The translations under genes and the position numbers were made by a program. A stretch of DNA of 64,000 nucleotides from Kocuria marina (GTDB lineage Bacteria; Actinomycetota; Actinomycetes; Actinomycetales; Micrococcaceae), in contig BMZV01000005.1 in the NCBI GenBank assembly GCA_014652975.1, positions 56,707 to 120,706 on the forward strand, written 5' to 3'. Shown here in pieces: positions 23,302-33,698 of the stretch (the first letter of the stretch is position 1; the number at the start of each line of letters is the position of its first letter). The notes under the pieces are model-generated. The model was not told the origin of the DNA, did no database searches, and saw nothing but the letters and a program-made list of their open reading frames with translations.

Positions 23302-24521
23302 GTGTGAAACCCTGGATGAGGGTCAGTTCGGCGCTGTTGGCGGTGGCGTGGGGTGGCAATGAGTTCACCCCGTTGCTCGTCATGTACCGCACGGTGGAGG
23401 GGTACGAACAGGTGGCCGTGGACATGCTCCTGGCCGCGTACGTCCTGGGGATCGTGCCGGCCCTGTTGATCGGCGGGCCGTTGTCCGATCGGCACGGGCG
23501 GCGGGCACTGATGATCCCCGCGCCCATCCTCGCGATGGTGGGCAGCATCCTGTTGGCCATGGGGGCCGGGAGTCTGGTGCTGCTTTTCGTGGGCCGGGTC
23601 TTCTCCGGGCTGGCCCTGGGACTGGGCATGGCCGTGGGGACCTCGTGGATCAAGGAGCTCTCCGATCGGCCGTACGAGGAGCACCCGGAGCGGGTCTCGG
23701 GCGCTCGCAGGGCGTCCCTGTCGCTCACGGCCGGTTTCGCCCTGGGTGCCGTGATCGCAGCGACGCTCGCCCAGTTCGCCCCGCTGCAAACCGTGTTGCC
23801 GTACGTGATCAACCTCTTGATCTGTCTGCCCGCGGTCCTGCTGGTCGCGGGAGCACCCGAGACCCGCTACGCAAGCGCACCGCACGGCTCCCTCCTGTCC
23901 GATCTGAAGATCCCGGCCACGCGTCAGCACCGGTTCTGGTTCGTGGTGGCGCCGTCCGCGCCCTGGGTGTTCGGATGCGCGGCGTCCTCGTACGCGATAC
24001 TCCCGGCGCTCATGGCGGACGTCGTGGGCCCGGACTACGGCATCGCGTTCTCGGGGCTCATGTGCCTGGTGGGCCTGGGCTGCGGGTTCTTCATCCAGCC
24101 CCTGGGCCGTCATCTGGACCGGGACGGTTCCATCCGTTCGCTCGCCGTGGGCATGGTCGCGGTGATCCTGGGCATGCTCACCGGGGTGGCCGCCGCCTCG
24201 ACCCTGAACATCCTGGTGGTCCTCGCGGCCTCCGGGGTCCTGGGTTGCGGCTACGGGCTCGTGCTGGTCTCCGGGTTGCAGGAGGTCCAGCGCATCGCCC
24301 GCCCGGACGACCTCGCGGGACTCACCGCGGTCTTCTACTCCCTGACCTACATGGGCTTCTTCGTGCCCATGGTCCTCGCACTGATCGCCCGGTTCACGTC
24401 CTACCCGTGGCTGTTCGCCTCCGGTGCCGTGATCGCGGCCCTGTGCCTGGGCGTCATGGCCTACGGGCGGCGGCACGAGGTGCGCGACCTGGACGCGCTC
24501 GAGGCGGCGGCCGCGCGGTAG
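23298..24521 (+). CDS. MFS transporter
   Basis: 407 aa with 12 predicted transmembrane helices. The loop 2-3 signature GPLSDRHGRRALMIP (about 56-70) is the classic major-facilitator motif A. Overlaps the GntR gene by 4 nt and is the only other gene in the operon. The direction and substrate cannot be read; a GntR/FCD partner would fit an organic acid, a small metabolite or drug efflux. Confidence 0.88.
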   Translation: MSVKPWMRVSSALLAVAWGGNEFTPLLVMYRTVEGYEQVAVDMLLAAYVLGIVPALLIGGPLSDRHGRRALMIPAPILAMVGSILLAMGAGSLVLLFVGRVFSGLALGLGMAVGTSWIKELSDRPYEEHPERVSGARRASLSLTAGFALGAVIAATLAQFAPLQTVLPYVINLLICLPAVLLVAGAPETRYASAPHGSLLSDLKIPATRQHRFWFVVAPSAPWVFGCAASSYAILPALMADVVGPDYGIAFSGLMCLVGLGCGFFIQPLGRHLDRDGSIRSLAVGMVAVILGMLTGVAAASTLNILVVLAASGVLGCGYGLVLVSGLQEVQRIARPDDLAGLTAVFYSLTYMGFFVPMVLALIARFTSYPWLFASGAVIAALCLGVMAYGRRHEVRDLDALEAAAAR

Positions 24522-24600
24522 CAGGGGCAGCGGCGTCGTCGTCCCGTGACGAATGCGCCCGTACGGCGGGTGATGCCGGGTCGTCGCGGGGCGGCCGTGC

Positions 24601-25350
24601 TCAGCCGAGGACCAGGGTCGCCGCGCCGCGCAACAGGACGACGACGCCGCCCGCGGCCGCGAGCGCCATGGCCAGTTTCTGCGCGGTCGCCTTGGTGAGG
24701 TGGCGGGACAGCCAGGTCCCCACCGCGATCCCGGCCAGGACCGTGAGCACGAGCGCGCCCACGGCCGCGAGCGCGGGGACGGGCAGGGCGAAGTGCACCC
24801 CGGCCGCGAGTTTGGAGACCACCGACAAGGCCCCCATGGAGATGAATACGGGCTGCATCGTGGCCGCGAACCGGTGTTGGTCCCAGCGGGTCACGCGCGA
24901 GTAGATCACCATGGCGGGGGCCGCCACACCCGCGGTGGAGTTGAAGAATCCCCCGATCACCCCGGTCGGGACCATGGCCTTGCGACGGGAGAGCTCGGGG
25001 GTCGCGGGGGAGAAGCGCGTGACGGCGAGGCCCGCGAGCACCACCGCACCCACGGCCACCTGCAACCACGCGCTCGGCACCCAGCGCACCACGAGCGCTC
25101 CGGCCACGATCCCGGGCACGGCGGACGCGACCAGCACCGCCGCGTGCCGCCATTCCACGAATCGGCGCACGGACAGGGTGATCAGGAAACCGGAGCACGT
25201 GGTGGCCGCGTTCGTCGCGAGGACTCCCGGGCCGGGACCCATGATCAGGGACAGCACCGGTGCCACCACGAGGCCCACCCCGGTGCCGGACACCCGTTGC
25301 AGGACGGTACCCACGAGCACGGCGAGCAGGGCGGCGATGAGGATCAACAT
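24601..25350 (-). CDS. TSUP family (TauE/SafE) anion transporter
   Basis: 249 aa, eight hydrophobic segments in two halves, as in sulfite/organic-anion exporters of the TSUP family. Motifs such as SGTGVGLVVAPVLSL near the start and GGFFNSTAGVAAPAMVIY in the middle are typical. It stands alone on the minus strand, divergent from the urea transporter. Substrate unknown: sulfite, sulfonates and organic acids are all known for the family. Confidence 0.85.
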   Translation of the reverse strand: MLILIAALLAVLVGTVLQRVSGTGVGLVVAPVLSLIMGPGPGVLATNAATTCSGFLITLSVRRFVEWRHAAVLVASAVPGIVAGALVVRWVPSAWLQVAVGAVVLAGLAVTRFSPATPELSRRKAMVPTGVIGGFFNSTAGVAAPAMVIYSRVTRWDQHRFAATMQPVFISMGALSVVSKLAAGVHFALPVPALAAVGALVLTVLAGIAVGTWLSRHLTKATAQKLAMALAAAGGVVVLLRGAATLVLG

Positions 25351-25499
25351 GGGCGGCTTCCGGTGAGCGGGGTCAGTGGTTCGAGGGTATCCGTGTGTGC
25401 GCCGCCGGGTGGCACCGCGTGGGATCCGTGGCGCATATCATGGGTGCTGCACCCGGGACATGGGTCGCGACCTGGGGATGACGGTAGGAGGATAGGGGC

Positions 25500-26516
25500 A
25501 TGAACTTCCTCCGCGGCATCGTCCGGGCCCAAGGCCAGATCTTCCTGCAGGCCGGATGGGGCCCCGCGGTGTTCGCGCTCGCCGCCATGACGGTGGCGTC
25601 CGCGTGGTTCGCGCTCGCCGCGCTCGCGGGGGCGGCGGTCCAGGCAGGGTGTGCGCTGGCGCTCGCCGGGTGGGACGACGCGCGGGGCCTGCACCGTCTC
25701 CGGGAGGGCGGGACCCGGGCCCGGAGTGGCATCCCGGGACACGATCCCGAGAGCTCACGGGTCGGTGCGAGGGCCCTGGCCCGGAGCCGAGCCGGGGTGA
25801 TCCCCGCAGAGGTAGACCAGGGATTGCACGGGTTCAACGGTGCCCTGACGGGGTGTGCCGCGGTGCTCGCGTGCGGGCCCGGGATCCCCGCGGCGTTGTG
25901 GACCCTTGCGGGTTCGGCGGTCTGCGCGCTGATCGTGTGGGGCGCCCCCAAGCTCTCGTGGCCCGAATCCCTTCCGCTGCTCACGGGGCCGTTCTGCCTG
26001 GTCAACAGCATCGCGGTGGCCGTAGCGGTCCCGTTTGAACGGACCCAGGGAGCCGTGGTGCCCCTGGGCTCCCCCGTGCACGACGTACTCGCCGGGGCCG
26101 TGCGGGGAGCGCACCAGGTAATCCTGGGCGGTTCCGTGCTGGGCGGGCTGTTGGTGCTCGCGGGGATGTTCGCCGCCGGGTGGCGGGCCGGTGTGTGGGC
26201 GGCGGCCGGGACCCTGGTGGGCACGCTCGCCGGGTTCGTGGGGATCGGGCAGGGCCCCGCCGCATCCGGGTTGCTGGGCTACGGCGCGATGCTCGTGACC
26301 GTGGCGCTCGGTGTCGCGTTCCCCGCCCGGGGGTCCCGCATCCTGCGGATCGGGGTGCCCGTCCTGGCCGCCGCGCTCACCGTGCCGCTGTGGTGGGTCA
26401 TCACGGCCGTGGGGGTCGCGCCGTACACGTGGCCCTTCGTACTCGTCACGTGGACCGTTCTGGCGCTACGCTCCCGTCAGTGGAGGGCGGGGGAGGCCCG
26501 CCACGACGAGCGGTGA
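25500..26516 (+). CDS. Urea transporter (UT/Yut family)
   Basis: 338 aa with about ten transmembrane helices in two repeats. The family landmarks are GLHGFNGALTGCA (about 108-120) with the LPLLTGPF signature (about 159-166) in repeat 1, and PAASGLLGYGAMLVTVALG plus the YTWPF stretch in repeat 2. A hydrophilic insertion at about 60-95 is unusual. UT proteins are channels for urea; next to a nickel transporter and urease this completes a urea import and hydrolysis unit. The last 40 nt overlap the convergent nickel transporter gene. Confidence 0.88.
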   Translation: MNFLRGIVRAQGQIFLQAGWGPAVFALAAMTVASAWFALAALAGAAVQAGCALALAGWDDARGLHRLREGGTRARSGIPGHDPESSRVGARALARSRAGVIPAEVDQGLHGFNGALTGCAAVLACGPGIPAALWTLAGSAVCALIVWGAPKLSWPESLPLLTGPFCLVNSIAVAVAVPFERTQGAVVPLGSPVHDVLAGAVRGAHQVILGGSVLGGLLVLAGMFAAGWRAGVWAAAGTLVGTLAGFVGIGQGPAASGLLGYGAMLVTVALGVAFPARGSRILRIGVPVLAAALTVPLWWVITAVGVAPYTWPFVLVTWTVLALRSRQWRAGEARHDER

Positions 26517-27538
26517 ACCAGGGCGAAGATCCCCCACACCGCGAGCAGCCCCGCGATCAACAACAGTCCCGCGTGGCCCAGGTCCACGGAGGCCAGGAAA
26601 GTGGTGAGTGGATCGTTCAGGTCGAACGCGGTGTTGAGCACCCCGCCCACCGTGATGAAGGCGATGAACAGGGCGGAGACCGCGGAGATGCCCGTGATCA
26701 CCGCGTTGAACCCGAGTTTGCGCACGGGATCGCGCCACGTGGAGCCATACATGCGCAGCACGGCCAGTCCGTTGAGGGAATCGCACAGGCACATGCCCGC
26801 GGCAAAGAAGAACGGCAGGGAGATCAGGGTCCACGTGGACACCCCTGCCACGGACGCGGACGCCGTGATGATCAACAGGGACACGGTGCTCGCGGTGTCG
26901 AAACCCAGACCGAAGAGGAAACCGAGCACGTAGATGTTGCGCGGGCTCTTGACCCGCTGCAGCGGCCGGTCCAGGACGCGGGCGATCAACCCCTGGGACC
27001 GCATGTCCTTCTCCGTGATCCGCTGCCCGTCCGCCACCGCGCGCCGCAGCCGCCACGACCGCACGCTCGCGGTGGCGTTGTACGTTCCCAGCACCAGCAG
27101 GAAGACCCCGGACACCGTGCCACCGATGATCCCCAGCGCGGTGTTCGCGGTGGTGCCCTCCTCGATGAACGAGGACACGAACGTGGCCCCGAGCACCACC
27201 AGGACTCCCGCGAGGATCACGACCGAGCTGTGCCCCAGGCTGAACGCGAGACCCACGCTCGCCGGTCGCTTGCCCTGGGAGATGAACCGGCGGGTCGAGT
27301 TGTCGATCGCGGCGATGTGGTCCCAGTCGTAACTGTGCTTCACCCCCGTGAGGTAGCACGTGACCACGAGTCCGATGGACAAGGGAACGGAACTCTCCAG
27401 GGCCCCGGCACCCAACATGCCCAGCGCGAGGACATGCAGCAGCACCACCGCGCCCAGGGTTGCGAGCACCCGGGAGCGCAGACTCCACTCACTCACTGCC
27501 GTGCGGGTCACCGCCGTACTTCCATCGGTGCGCGTCAT
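26477..27538 (-). CDS. Nickel/cobalt transporter (NiCoT family)
   Basis: 353 aa. I chose the ATG at 27538, which has GGAGGT six nt upstream, over a TTG four codons earlier. Eight transmembrane helices. Signature KHSYDWDHIAAIDN in helix II corresponds to the HX4DH metal motif of NixA/HoxN proteins, and LGFLFGLGFDTAST to their second motif. Last gene of the urease cluster, 18 nt downstream of ureD; it would supply nickel to UreE/UreG. Convergent with the urea transporter, 3' ends overlapping. Confidence 0.9.
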   Translation of the reverse strand: MTRTDGSTAVTRTAVSEWSLRSRVLATLGAVVLLHVLALGMLGAGALESSVPLSIGLVVTCYLTGVKHSYDWDHIAAIDNSTRRFISQGKRPASVGLAFSLGHSSVVILAGVLVVLGATFVSSFIEEGTTANTALGIIGGTVSGVFLLVLGTYNATASVRSWRLRRAVADGQRITEKDMRSQGLIARVLDRPLQRVKSPRNIYVLGFLFGLGFDTASTVSLLIITASASVAGVSTWTLISLPFFFAAGMCLCDSLNGLAVLRMYGSTWRDPVRKLGFNAVITGISAVSALFIAFITVGGVLNTAFDLNDPLTTFLASVDLGHAGLLLIAGLLAVWGIFALVHRSSWRASPALH

Positions 27539-27556
27539 CTCTACCTCCAACGGACG

Positions 27557-28558
27557 TCAGTACTTCCTCAGGTTCACGGGCCCCTGGCCGAAGAACCGTT
27601 CGCGAACCACGGCCACCGCGGCCAGGATCAGCTCGTCGATCTCCTGCGTCGAGTTGCCCAACACACGCAACGCGAACCCGGGCACGGCCAGGGCGGAGGC
27701 GCCGCCACGGAGGTGCCCCGCGCGCTCGGTGAGCAGCGCGCGGACGGCTGCCAGAGCGGCGTCGTTCACGCGGGGATCCAGGACCAGCAGCGAACCCACG
27801 TGGCTGAACCCCTCGAACGAGCCCACACCGTCAAACCCCGGCTCATCCCCGGAGGGTTCCAGGCGGATGTTGTCGAGCGCCACCGGGCGCCCGGACATCC
27901 GCACCTCGGTGCGCAACCGGACACTGTCGTAGCGGAACGGCTCGCCCGTGGGGGACCAGCCGGGCGTGACGACCTCCGCGAGCACCAGGGTCGCGGACGG
28001 GTCCATGTCCACGAGCGTGTGCTGCCGATAGCGTGAGTCCCGGTAGGCGATCAATTGGTCCGGCAGGTACTCGAGCCGCGCGCCCGAGCCCAGGCACACC
28101 GTCATCTCCTGGGTCGAAAGACCCACGGGGGTGCGGTAGACCTTGGTCGCGGACTGGGTGGTCAGCAGCAGGTCCGCGCCGTCCCCGACCGTGACGGCCA
28201 CGCGGTAACGGTCACCGTCCAGGTACGCGCCGCCGGGATTGACCACCGTGTAGGTCACCTGCCCACTCGCGTCCAGGTAGTGCGGGCGCAGCACGCGCAG
28301 CGCCCCGCGGTGGAACTGGTGGGTTGCCACGGAACGCCCCGGGCGCGCCGTGATTCCCAGTTCCAGTTCACCGCGCCACGTCTCTCGCGCAGTTCCGGGG
28401 GACGACGACGCCGCGGTCACCGTGTTCGCCGATGCCGCCACAGTCAGCGTGGTCGCAGCTGTCCCCGCGGTCGTCGACGCCGACTCGGATGCGTCGTCCC
28501 GCGTGGCCGTCGGCGCGGCGGAGGCGTGCGTGTCGGTCACCGGTGCGGCTGGGTTCAC
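27557..28558 (-). CDS. ureD: Urease accessory protein UreD
   Basis: 333 aa from GTG 28558, which overlaps the ureG stop (GTGA). UreD forms the scaffold with UreF and UreG that delivers nickel to the apo-urease. The conserved core starts near residue 60 ([16 protein letters not shown]) and includes [11 protein letters not shown] and [10 protein letters not shown]. The first about 58 residues are a Ser/Thr/Ala-rich tail absent from standard UreD proteins; it contains the GACGACGCC motif at 28404. Confidence 0.92.
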   Translation of the reverse strand: MNPAAPVTDTHASAAPTATRDDASESASTTAGTAATTLTVAASANTVTAASSSPGTARETWRGELELGITARPGRSVATHQFHRGALRVLRPHYLDASGQVTYTVVNPGGAYLDGDRYRVAVTVGDGADLLLTTQSATKVYRTPVGLSTQEMTVCLGSGARLEYLPDQLIAYRDSRYRQHTLVDMDPSATLVLAEVVTPGWSPTGEPFRYDSVRLRTEVRMSGRPVALDNIRLEPSGDEPGFDGVGSFEGFSHVGSLLVLDPRVNDAALAAVRALLTERAGHLRGGASALAVPGFALRVLGNSTQEIDELILAAVAVVRERFFGQGPVNLRKY

Positions 28559-29166
28559 GCGAGGTCCTGCATGAGGACGTCGTGGCGCAACCACTCGATC
28601 ACGTGCTCGAGGCCCTCGTCCGTCTTCAGATTGGTGAAGCAGAACGCCTTGTCCCCGCGGAACTGGCGGGAATCGGCCTCCATGACCGTGAGGTCCGCCC
28701 CCACGTGCGGCGCCAGGTCCGTCTTGTTGATGATGAACAGATCGGACTTGATCATGCCCTGGCCGGCCTTGCGGGGGATCTTCTCGCCCTGGGCCACGTC
28801 GATGATGTAGATCGAGAAGTCCACGAGCTCGGGGCTGAACGTGGCGGAGAGGTTGTCCCCGCCGGATTCCACGAACACGACCTCGAGGTCCGGGTGCTCC
28901 TGCTCCAACCGGTCGATCGCCGCCTGGTTCATGGAGGTGTCCTCGCGGATCGCGGTGTGGGGGCACCCGCCGGTCTCGAGTCCCACGATCCTGTCCAGGG
29001 GCAGCACGCTGTTGCGGGAGAGGATCTTGGCGTCCTCGATCGTGTAGATGTCGTTGGTGATCGCCGCCATGGAGATGTCCTGGCTCAGCGCCCGGGTGAG
29101 ACGTTCGATCAACTGGGTCTTGCCCGCGCCCACCGGTCCGCCGATCCCGATCTTCACTGCCGTCAT
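28555..29166 (-). CDS. ureG: Urease accessory GTPase UreG
   Basis: 203 aa, standard length. SIMIBI-class GTPase that powers nickel insertion. P-loop GGPVGAGKT (9-17), the nickel-binding [13 protein letters not shown] motif with the CPH metal site, ESGGDN and [13 protein letters not shown] (guanine specificity) are all intact. Stop overlaps the ureD start, and the gene begins 34 nt after ureF. Confidence 0.96.
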   Translation of the reverse strand: MTAVKIGIGGPVGAGKTQLIERLTRALSQDISMAAITNDIYTIEDAKILSRNSVLPLDRIVGLETGGCPHTAIREDTSMNQAAIDRLEQEHPDLEVVFVESGGDNLSATFSPELVDFSIYIIDVAQGEKIPRKAGQGMIKSDLFIINKTDLAPHVGADLTVMEADSRQFRGDKAFCFTNLKTDEGLEHVIEWLRHDVLMQDLA

Positions 29167-29200
29167 GTGGTTTATTCCTCCGTACGTTCGATGGCGCGGT

Positions 29201-30022
29201 TCAGCTCATGAACATGCGCGCGCGTTGGGTTTCGTGGTGCATCTGGGCGATCTCCAACCCCGGGGAGACCACGCCCAGATCGGACATGTCGAGTGCGGAG
29301 ATGCGTTCCCACGCGGCCGCGACCCGGGGGCGCAGTGCCCCCAGGGTGCGCTGGCCCGCGTTCTGCCCGATGGGGATCCCGCGCACCGCGTTCTGGGTCA
29401 GCGAGGTGAGGGTGGAGAACAGGAAGGCCTGCGTGATCGCTGCCGGGGGCACACCGTGGTCCACCCCGATCAGCGCGAACACGATCGCCTGGTGGCCGTG
29501 GCACGTCCCCTCCGCCACGAGGCGGGCGTAGCGTTCCAGTCCCGGGCCGGGTAGGGACAGCGTGCCGATCTCGAGCAGCCGGCGTCCCATGGTCAGCCCG
29601 GCTTGTCGCACCTGGGCCGGTAGGGCCTGGGCGAACATGAGGGCGTCGAGTCGGACGAGGCCGGCGTCGAAGTCGGAGTCGGGTGTCGCGTCCGCCGGGG
29701 CTGCGGGGGGATCCGCGGGCGACGCCGCGCCGTCGGCGGCCGCCAGCGCGGAAGGTGCCGTGCCCGCCGAGGCTCCGTTCGCCGTCGTCCCCGCGAACAA
29801 CTCCGCGGTGAGCCGCACGGCCAGACCGTCCGCGTAGACGAGCTGGTGGTCGAGGAAACGTTCCAGCCAGTCCTGGAAGCTCGCTTGGTCCGACACGGTG
29901 CCACGTTCCAGGTAGGTCTCCATGCCGAACGTGTGCGCGAACGCCCCCGTGGGCAGCGCGGAATCGCAGATCTGCAGCAGCGGCAGGAGAGATCCCGCCC
30001 AGTCCTGTGCGTCCCCGGTCAT
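29201..30022 (-). CDS. ureF: Urease accessory protein UreF
   Basis: 273 aa. ATG 30022 shares one base with the ureE stop (TAATG). Family landmarks are [24 protein letters not shown] at the N-terminus and [17 protein letters not shown] in the C-terminal third. Residues about 80-120 are an Ala/Pro/Asp-rich insertion not found in most UreF proteins, which average about 225 aa. UreF recruits UreG and UreD to the apoenzyme. Confidence 0.93.
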   Translation of the reverse strand: MTGDAQDWAGSLLPLLQICDSALPTGAFAHTFGMETYLERGTVSDQASFQDWLERFLDHQLVYADGLAVRLTAELFAGTTANGASAGTAPSALAAADGAASPADPPAAPADATPDSDFDAGLVRLDALMFAQALPAQVRQAGLTMGRRLLEIGTLSLPGPGLERYARLVAEGTCHGHQAIVFALIGVDHGVPPAAITQAFLFSTLTSLTQNAVRGIPIGQNAGQRTLGALRPRVAAAWERISALDMSDLGVVSPGLEIAQMHHETQRARMFMS

Positions 30023-30507
30023 TAGTGCGTGTGCTCCGCGTGGCGGAACGGGACCGGCATCACGCGTTCCTGCCGCTCGTACGGCACGCCGTGCTCGTCC
30101 AGGTACTGGGTCACCGTGTGGTCGAACTGCACCACCATGACCTCTGCGCCGTATTCGGAGGACGTGTCGAAGAACTGGGCCTGCAGGTGCCGGTTGCCCA
30201 GCCCGTGCGCCGTCACGCCCATCTCGGTGATGGTGCGCGGGGCGATCACGAGCACGTCCGTGGCCTCGACGGACACGACGACGACGCCGCGCTCGTCCCG
30301 GAGCAGGATGTCCCCGTCCTGGAGGTCGCCGGCCGCGCCGCGCGGACTGTCCAGGCGCAACCCCAGGGTGCGGCCGTGATCCGTGGTCACGCGCTGGATC
30401 CGCTTCACGAGTTCGGAACTGGGCAGCACCACCTTCTCCACGTGCAGCCCCTGCCGTTCGGAGGGGGACAGATCGGCCAGGTTGCCCAGGACGCGGTCGA
30501 CGATCAC
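30022..30507 (-). CDS. ureE: Urease nickel chaperone UreE
   Basis: 161 aa. GTG 30507 is used because GGAGG lies 8 nt upstream; longer versions starting near 30705 run into the ureC end and have no site. UreE-N (LGLRLDSPRG...GDILLRDE) and UreE-C (TAHGLGNRHLQAQF, metal His in GLGNRH) are both present. The C-terminal tail is short, with FRHAEHTH rather than a long His-run. A 146-bp spacer separates it from ureC, longer than other gaps in the operon. Confidence 0.93.
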   Translation of the reverse strand: MIVDRVLGNLADLSPSERQGLHVEKVVLPSSELVKRIQRVTTDHGRTLGLRLDSPRGAAGDLQDGDILLRDERGVVVVSVEATDVLVIAPRTITEMGVTAHGLGNRHLQAQFFDTSSEYGAEVMVVQFDHTVTQYLDEHGVPYERQERVMPVPFRHAEHTH

Positions 30508-30653
30508 GAGATCCTCCTTGTCGGGAACGTGTCGGGAATGGTTGGTCGGGGTGCCGGTGCCGGGGCGGCAACGACGGGCCCGTAACGACTGGTTGGCGGC
30601 GCCGGGTGCCAGCCGAGCGCCGTCGTCCGCGGATTGCCGGCGGCCGCTTGGGC

Positions 30654-32381
30654 TCAGAACAGGAAGTACCGCTGGGCCATGGGGAGCACGTCCACGGGCT
30701 CGCACGTGACCTTCTCGCCGTCCACGCGCACCTCGTAGGTTTCGGGGTCCACGTCCAGCTCGGGGGTCTCGCCGTTGAACGCGAGGTCGGACTTGCGCAG
30801 GGACCGGATGCCGTGGACCGCCTTGACGGTCTTCCGCAGACCGAGCTGCTCCGGGACGCCCGCGTCCACGGCCGCCTGGGACATGAACGTGATGGAGGAG
30901 GAGTGCACCGCGGAACCCAACCCGCCGAACGAACCGCGCATGGTCATGGGCTGGGGCGTGGGGATGGACCCGTTGGAATCACCCATGAGGGAGGAGACCA
31001 CCTGCCCGCCCTTGAACACCATGAACGGTTTGACGCCGAAGAACGCAGGTTCCCACAGCACCAGGTCCGCGAACTTCCCGGCCTCCACACTGCCCACGTA
31101 GTCACCCACACCGTGGGCGAGCGCGGGGTTGATCGTGTACTTGGAGATGTAGCGCTTGAGCCGGAAGTTGTCGCCGCGCTCGGTGTCCCCGTCCAGCTTG
31201 CCGCGCTGCTTCTTCATCTTGTCCGCGACCTGCCACGTCCGCAGAATCACTTCCCCCACGCGGCCCATGGCCTGGGAGTCGGAGCTCGTGATGGAAAAGA
31301 TGCCCATGTCCTGCAGCACGTCCTCCGCAGCGATCGTCTCCGGGCGGATGCGGGAATCCGCGAACGCCACGTCCTCGGGGATGTCCGGGTTGAGGTGATG
31401 GCACACCATGAGCATGTCCAGGTGCTCCTCCTCCGTGTTGCGTGTGAACGGCAACGTGGGGTTCGTGGAGGCGGGCAGCACGTTGGGGAACGCGGCTATC
31501 TTGATGATGTCCGGGGCGTGGCCGCCGCCGGCACCCTCGGTGTGGTACGTGTGGATGACCCGCCCGTCGATGGCCTTGATCGTGTCCTCCACGAACCCGG
31601 CCTCGTTGAGGGTGTCCGTGTGGATGGCCACCTGCACGTCGTAATGGTCGGCCACCTTCAAGGAGTTGTCGATCGCCGCGGGCGTGGCGCCCCAGTCCTC
31701 GTGCACCTTGAGCCCAATGGCCCCGGCTTTGATCTGCTCGGCCAGCGGTTCCACCGCACTCGCGTGCCCCTTGCCCAGCAGGCCCACGTTCATGGGAAAG
31801 TTCTCGACGGCGCGCAGCATGTTCGCGAGGTTCCAGGACCCGGGCGTGATGGTCGTGGCCTTCGTGCCCTCCGCGGGTCCGGTACCGCCACCGATCATGG
31901 TGGTGATCCCCGAGTTCAGGGCGGTAGCGAACTGGTCGGGGCTGATGAAGTGGATGTGGGTGTCCAGGCCCCCGGCGGTGAGGATGCGGCCCTCACCGGC
32001 CACGGCCTCGGTCGCGGGACCGATCACCACGTCCACGCCGTCCATGATGTTGGGGTTGCCGGCCTTGCCGATGGCCAGGATCCGTCCGTCCCGCAGCCCC
32101 ACGTCCGCCTTGTAGATGCCCGTGTGGTCCAGGACGATCACGTTGGTGATCACGGTGTCTGCCACGGCCAGGTCACCCGGGGCGCCGTCGCGGACGGTGT
32201 TGCCGTCCTGACCCATCCCGTCGCGGATGACCTTGCCGCCGCCGAACACGGTCTCGTCACCGTGGCTCGTGAGGTCCTTCTCCACCTCCAGGAACAGGTC
32301 CGTGTCCGCGAGCCGGACGACGTCCCCCGTGGTGGGGCCGTACAGACCGGCGTACTGCTGCCGGGACATCTCGAAGCTCAT
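30654..32381 (-). CDS. ureC: Urease alpha subunit UreC
   Basis: 575 aa catalytic subunit. All active-site residues are seen: nickel ligands His142 and His144 ([10 protein letters not shown]), carbamylated Lys225 (GLKVHEDWG), His254, His280 ([13 protein letters not shown]), Asp368 ([12 protein letters not shown]) and the flap His in MVCHHL (about 328). It hydrolyses urea to ammonia and carbamate. Start overlaps the ureB stop by 4 nt. Confidence 0.98.
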   Translation of the reverse strand: MSFEMSRQQYAGLYGPTTGDVVRLADTDLFLEVEKDLTSHGDETVFGGGKVIRDGMGQDGNTVRDGAPGDLAVADTVITNVIVLDHTGIYKADVGLRDGRILAIGKAGNPNIMDGVDVVIGPATEAVAGEGRILTAGGLDTHIHFISPDQFATALNSGITTMIGGGTGPAEGTKATTITPGSWNLANMLRAVENFPMNVGLLGKGHASAVEPLAEQIKAGAIGLKVHEDWGATPAAIDNSLKVADHYDVQVAIHTDTLNEAGFVEDTIKAIDGRVIHTYHTEGAGGGHAPDIIKIAAFPNVLPASTNPTLPFTRNTEEEHLDMLMVCHHLNPDIPEDVAFADSRIRPETIAAEDVLQDMGIFSITSSDSQAMGRVGEVILRTWQVADKMKKQRGKLDGDTERGDNFRLKRYISKYTINPALAHGVGDYVGSVEAGKFADLVLWEPAFFGVKPFMVFKGGQVVSSLMGDSNGSIPTPQPMTMRGSFGGLGSAVHSSSITFMSQAAVDAGVPEQLGLRKTVKAVHGIRSLRKSDLAFNGETPELDVDPETYEVRVDGEKVTCEPVDVLPMAQRYFLF

Positions 32382-32701
32382 GAGCGTTCCTCACTGTCCA
32401 GGGGGCCGTTGACGGCGTTGCGGAATCCGAACACGGCACGGTCACCGGCCATCGCCACCAGGCGGACGGTCTTCTTGTCCCCCGGTTCGAAGCGCACAGC
32501 CGTGCCGGCGGGGATGTCGAGGTGGAAGCCGCGGGCGGCGTCGCGATCGAAGCGCAGCGCCGGGTTGGTCTCCGAGAAGTGGAAGTGGGAGCCCACCTGC
32601 ACCGGGCGGTCGCCGGTGTTGGTGACGTCCAGCTCCACGGTGTCGCGGCCCTCGTTGCACACCACGGGGGTGTCCGCCAGGACGTATTCGCCAGGGATCA
32701 T
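32378..32701 (-). CDS. ureB: Urease beta subunit UreB
   Basis: 107 aa, standard size. GGAAGGAG precedes the ATG. Contains [24 protein letters not shown], the family hallmark, and [23 protein letters not shown]. It caps the alpha subunit in the trimeric urease. 13 nt after ureA and overlapping ureC. Confidence 0.97.
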   Translation of the reverse strand: MIPGEYVLADTPVVCNEGRDTVELDVTNTGDRPVQVGSHFHFSETNPALRFDRDAARGFHLDIPAGTAVRFEPGDKKTVRLVAMAGDRAVFGFRNAVNGPLDSEERS

Positions 32702-32714
32702 GGGAGTCTCCTTC

Positions 32715-33017
32715 CTATCGGATGGGGGTGTGGACGGTGACGAGCTTGGTGCCGTCCGGGAAGGTGGCCTCCACCTGGACGTCCGAGATCATCTCGGGCA
32801 CACCCTCCATGACGTCGTCCCGGCCGAGGATGGTGGTCCCCCAACTCATGAGGTCCGCCACCGTGCGGCCGTCCCGGGCGCCCTCGATCAGTTCGTAACT
32901 GATGATCGCCACGGCCTCCGGGTAATTGAGCTTCAGGCCCCGGGCCTGGCGTCTGCGTGCGAGGTCCGCGGCGACGACGATCTGCAGTTTCTCCTGCTCG
33001 CGAGGGATCAAGTGCAT
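32715..33017 (-). CDS. ureA: Urease gamma subunit UreA
   Basis: 100 aa, beginning [11 protein letters not shown] as UreA does; GGAGC lies 6 nt before the [24 protein letters not shown] and [20 protein letters not shown] are conserved. First gene of the operon ureABCEFGD-nickel transporter. Its promoter must lie within 33018-33347; I could not identify boxes there. Confidence 0.97.
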   Translation of the reverse strand: MHLIPREQEKLQIVVAADLARRRQARGLKLNYPEAVAIISYELIEGARDGRTVADLMSWGTTILGRDDVMEGVPEMISDVQVEATFPDGTKLVTVHTPIR

Positions 33018-33347
33018 TGCGGCTCCAAGGATGGTCAGAAGGACGTCCGGCAGGGAAAGAAGACTACCTAACAACCGGCATGATACACCTGACGCGTGAA
33101 AACACACTCCGTAGTGCTCCGTCGTGTTCTTAGGAGTTGCCCGGGAGCCGTCCGGGCCTGCGCTCGGAGGTGCCCGAGTGGCACAGGTCGCCGGGCCCGG
33201 TCGACGACGCCGCGCAGTGCCCGACGCCGCGTTGGGTGCGCTCCGCGGGTACGACGACGCCCGGGCTTCGTGTGCGGAACCCGGGCGGCGTCGTCGTGCA
33301 GTGGTCGTGGCGCGTTCGCTACGCGCGGGCACCACGAAGGATGGAGC
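33018..33347. promoter_or_regulatory. Urease upstream region, no gene seen
   Basis: About 330 bp without a convincing ORF. It must contain the ureA promoter; the segment 33058-33115 is the least GC-rich part. Three copies of the over-represented 9-mer (33203 and 33253 as GACGACGCC, 33287 as GGCGTCGTC) lie here within 93 bp, the densest group in the window. Confidence 0.5.
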
Positions 33348-33698
33348 CTACAGCTTCCACTCCCAGGCCTGGTCCACGAAACCGGGCGCATAGACCAGGG
33401 TTCCCGTTTTCGCGGGCACGTCCAACACGATCTTGCCGGTCGCACGCTCGGCGGGCCCCATCTCCGGGATCCGCTCTGCATCGGGCAAGCACATGTAGGA
33501 CGCGGCTGATGCCACCGAGTTCGCCGTGGTCCCGGCCGGAGTGATGAATTTCCATTCGTGCGGATTGAACATGTAATCAGTGCCGTAGAGGGCCTCTTGG
33601 AACTGTTCCCTCGGGCCGGTCTCAGCGGACACATCGAGGGTCACGAAGTGCCCGTTCTCGGGTTTCTGTGCGTAACCCGGCGGGGGCGGGTCACCGAC
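33348..33698 (-). pseudogene. C-terminal remnant of a DUF4352-type lipoprotein
   Basis: An open frame encodes DPPPPGYAQKPENGHFVTLDV, then NPHEWKFITPAGTTANSV, a SYMCLP stretch and TGTLVYAP...WEW: the usual secreted domain of DUF4352-like lipoproteins, which normally follows a signal peptide and a Pro-rich linker. Here the upstream frame runs straight into the end of the DUF2254 gene and there is no signal peptide or start apart from a GTG at 33644 with no ribosome site. I read it as a 5'-deleted gene. It could still be expressed as a 98-aa cytosolic fragment, with no clear use. Confidence 0.5.

Noticed and set aside
26477..27600. A nickel/cobalt riboswitch before the nickel transporter
   Set aside because: The gene follows ureD after 18 nt, leaving no room for a leader riboswitch.
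26180..28036. 618-aa plus-strand frame
   Set aside because: Antisense to the nickel transporter and ureD; the urea transporter is in another frame.
30606..33071. 821-aa open frame on the plus strand
   Set aside because: Antisense to ureC, ureB and ureA, which are beyond doubt. Composition is shadow-like (Val/His/Gly/Arg).
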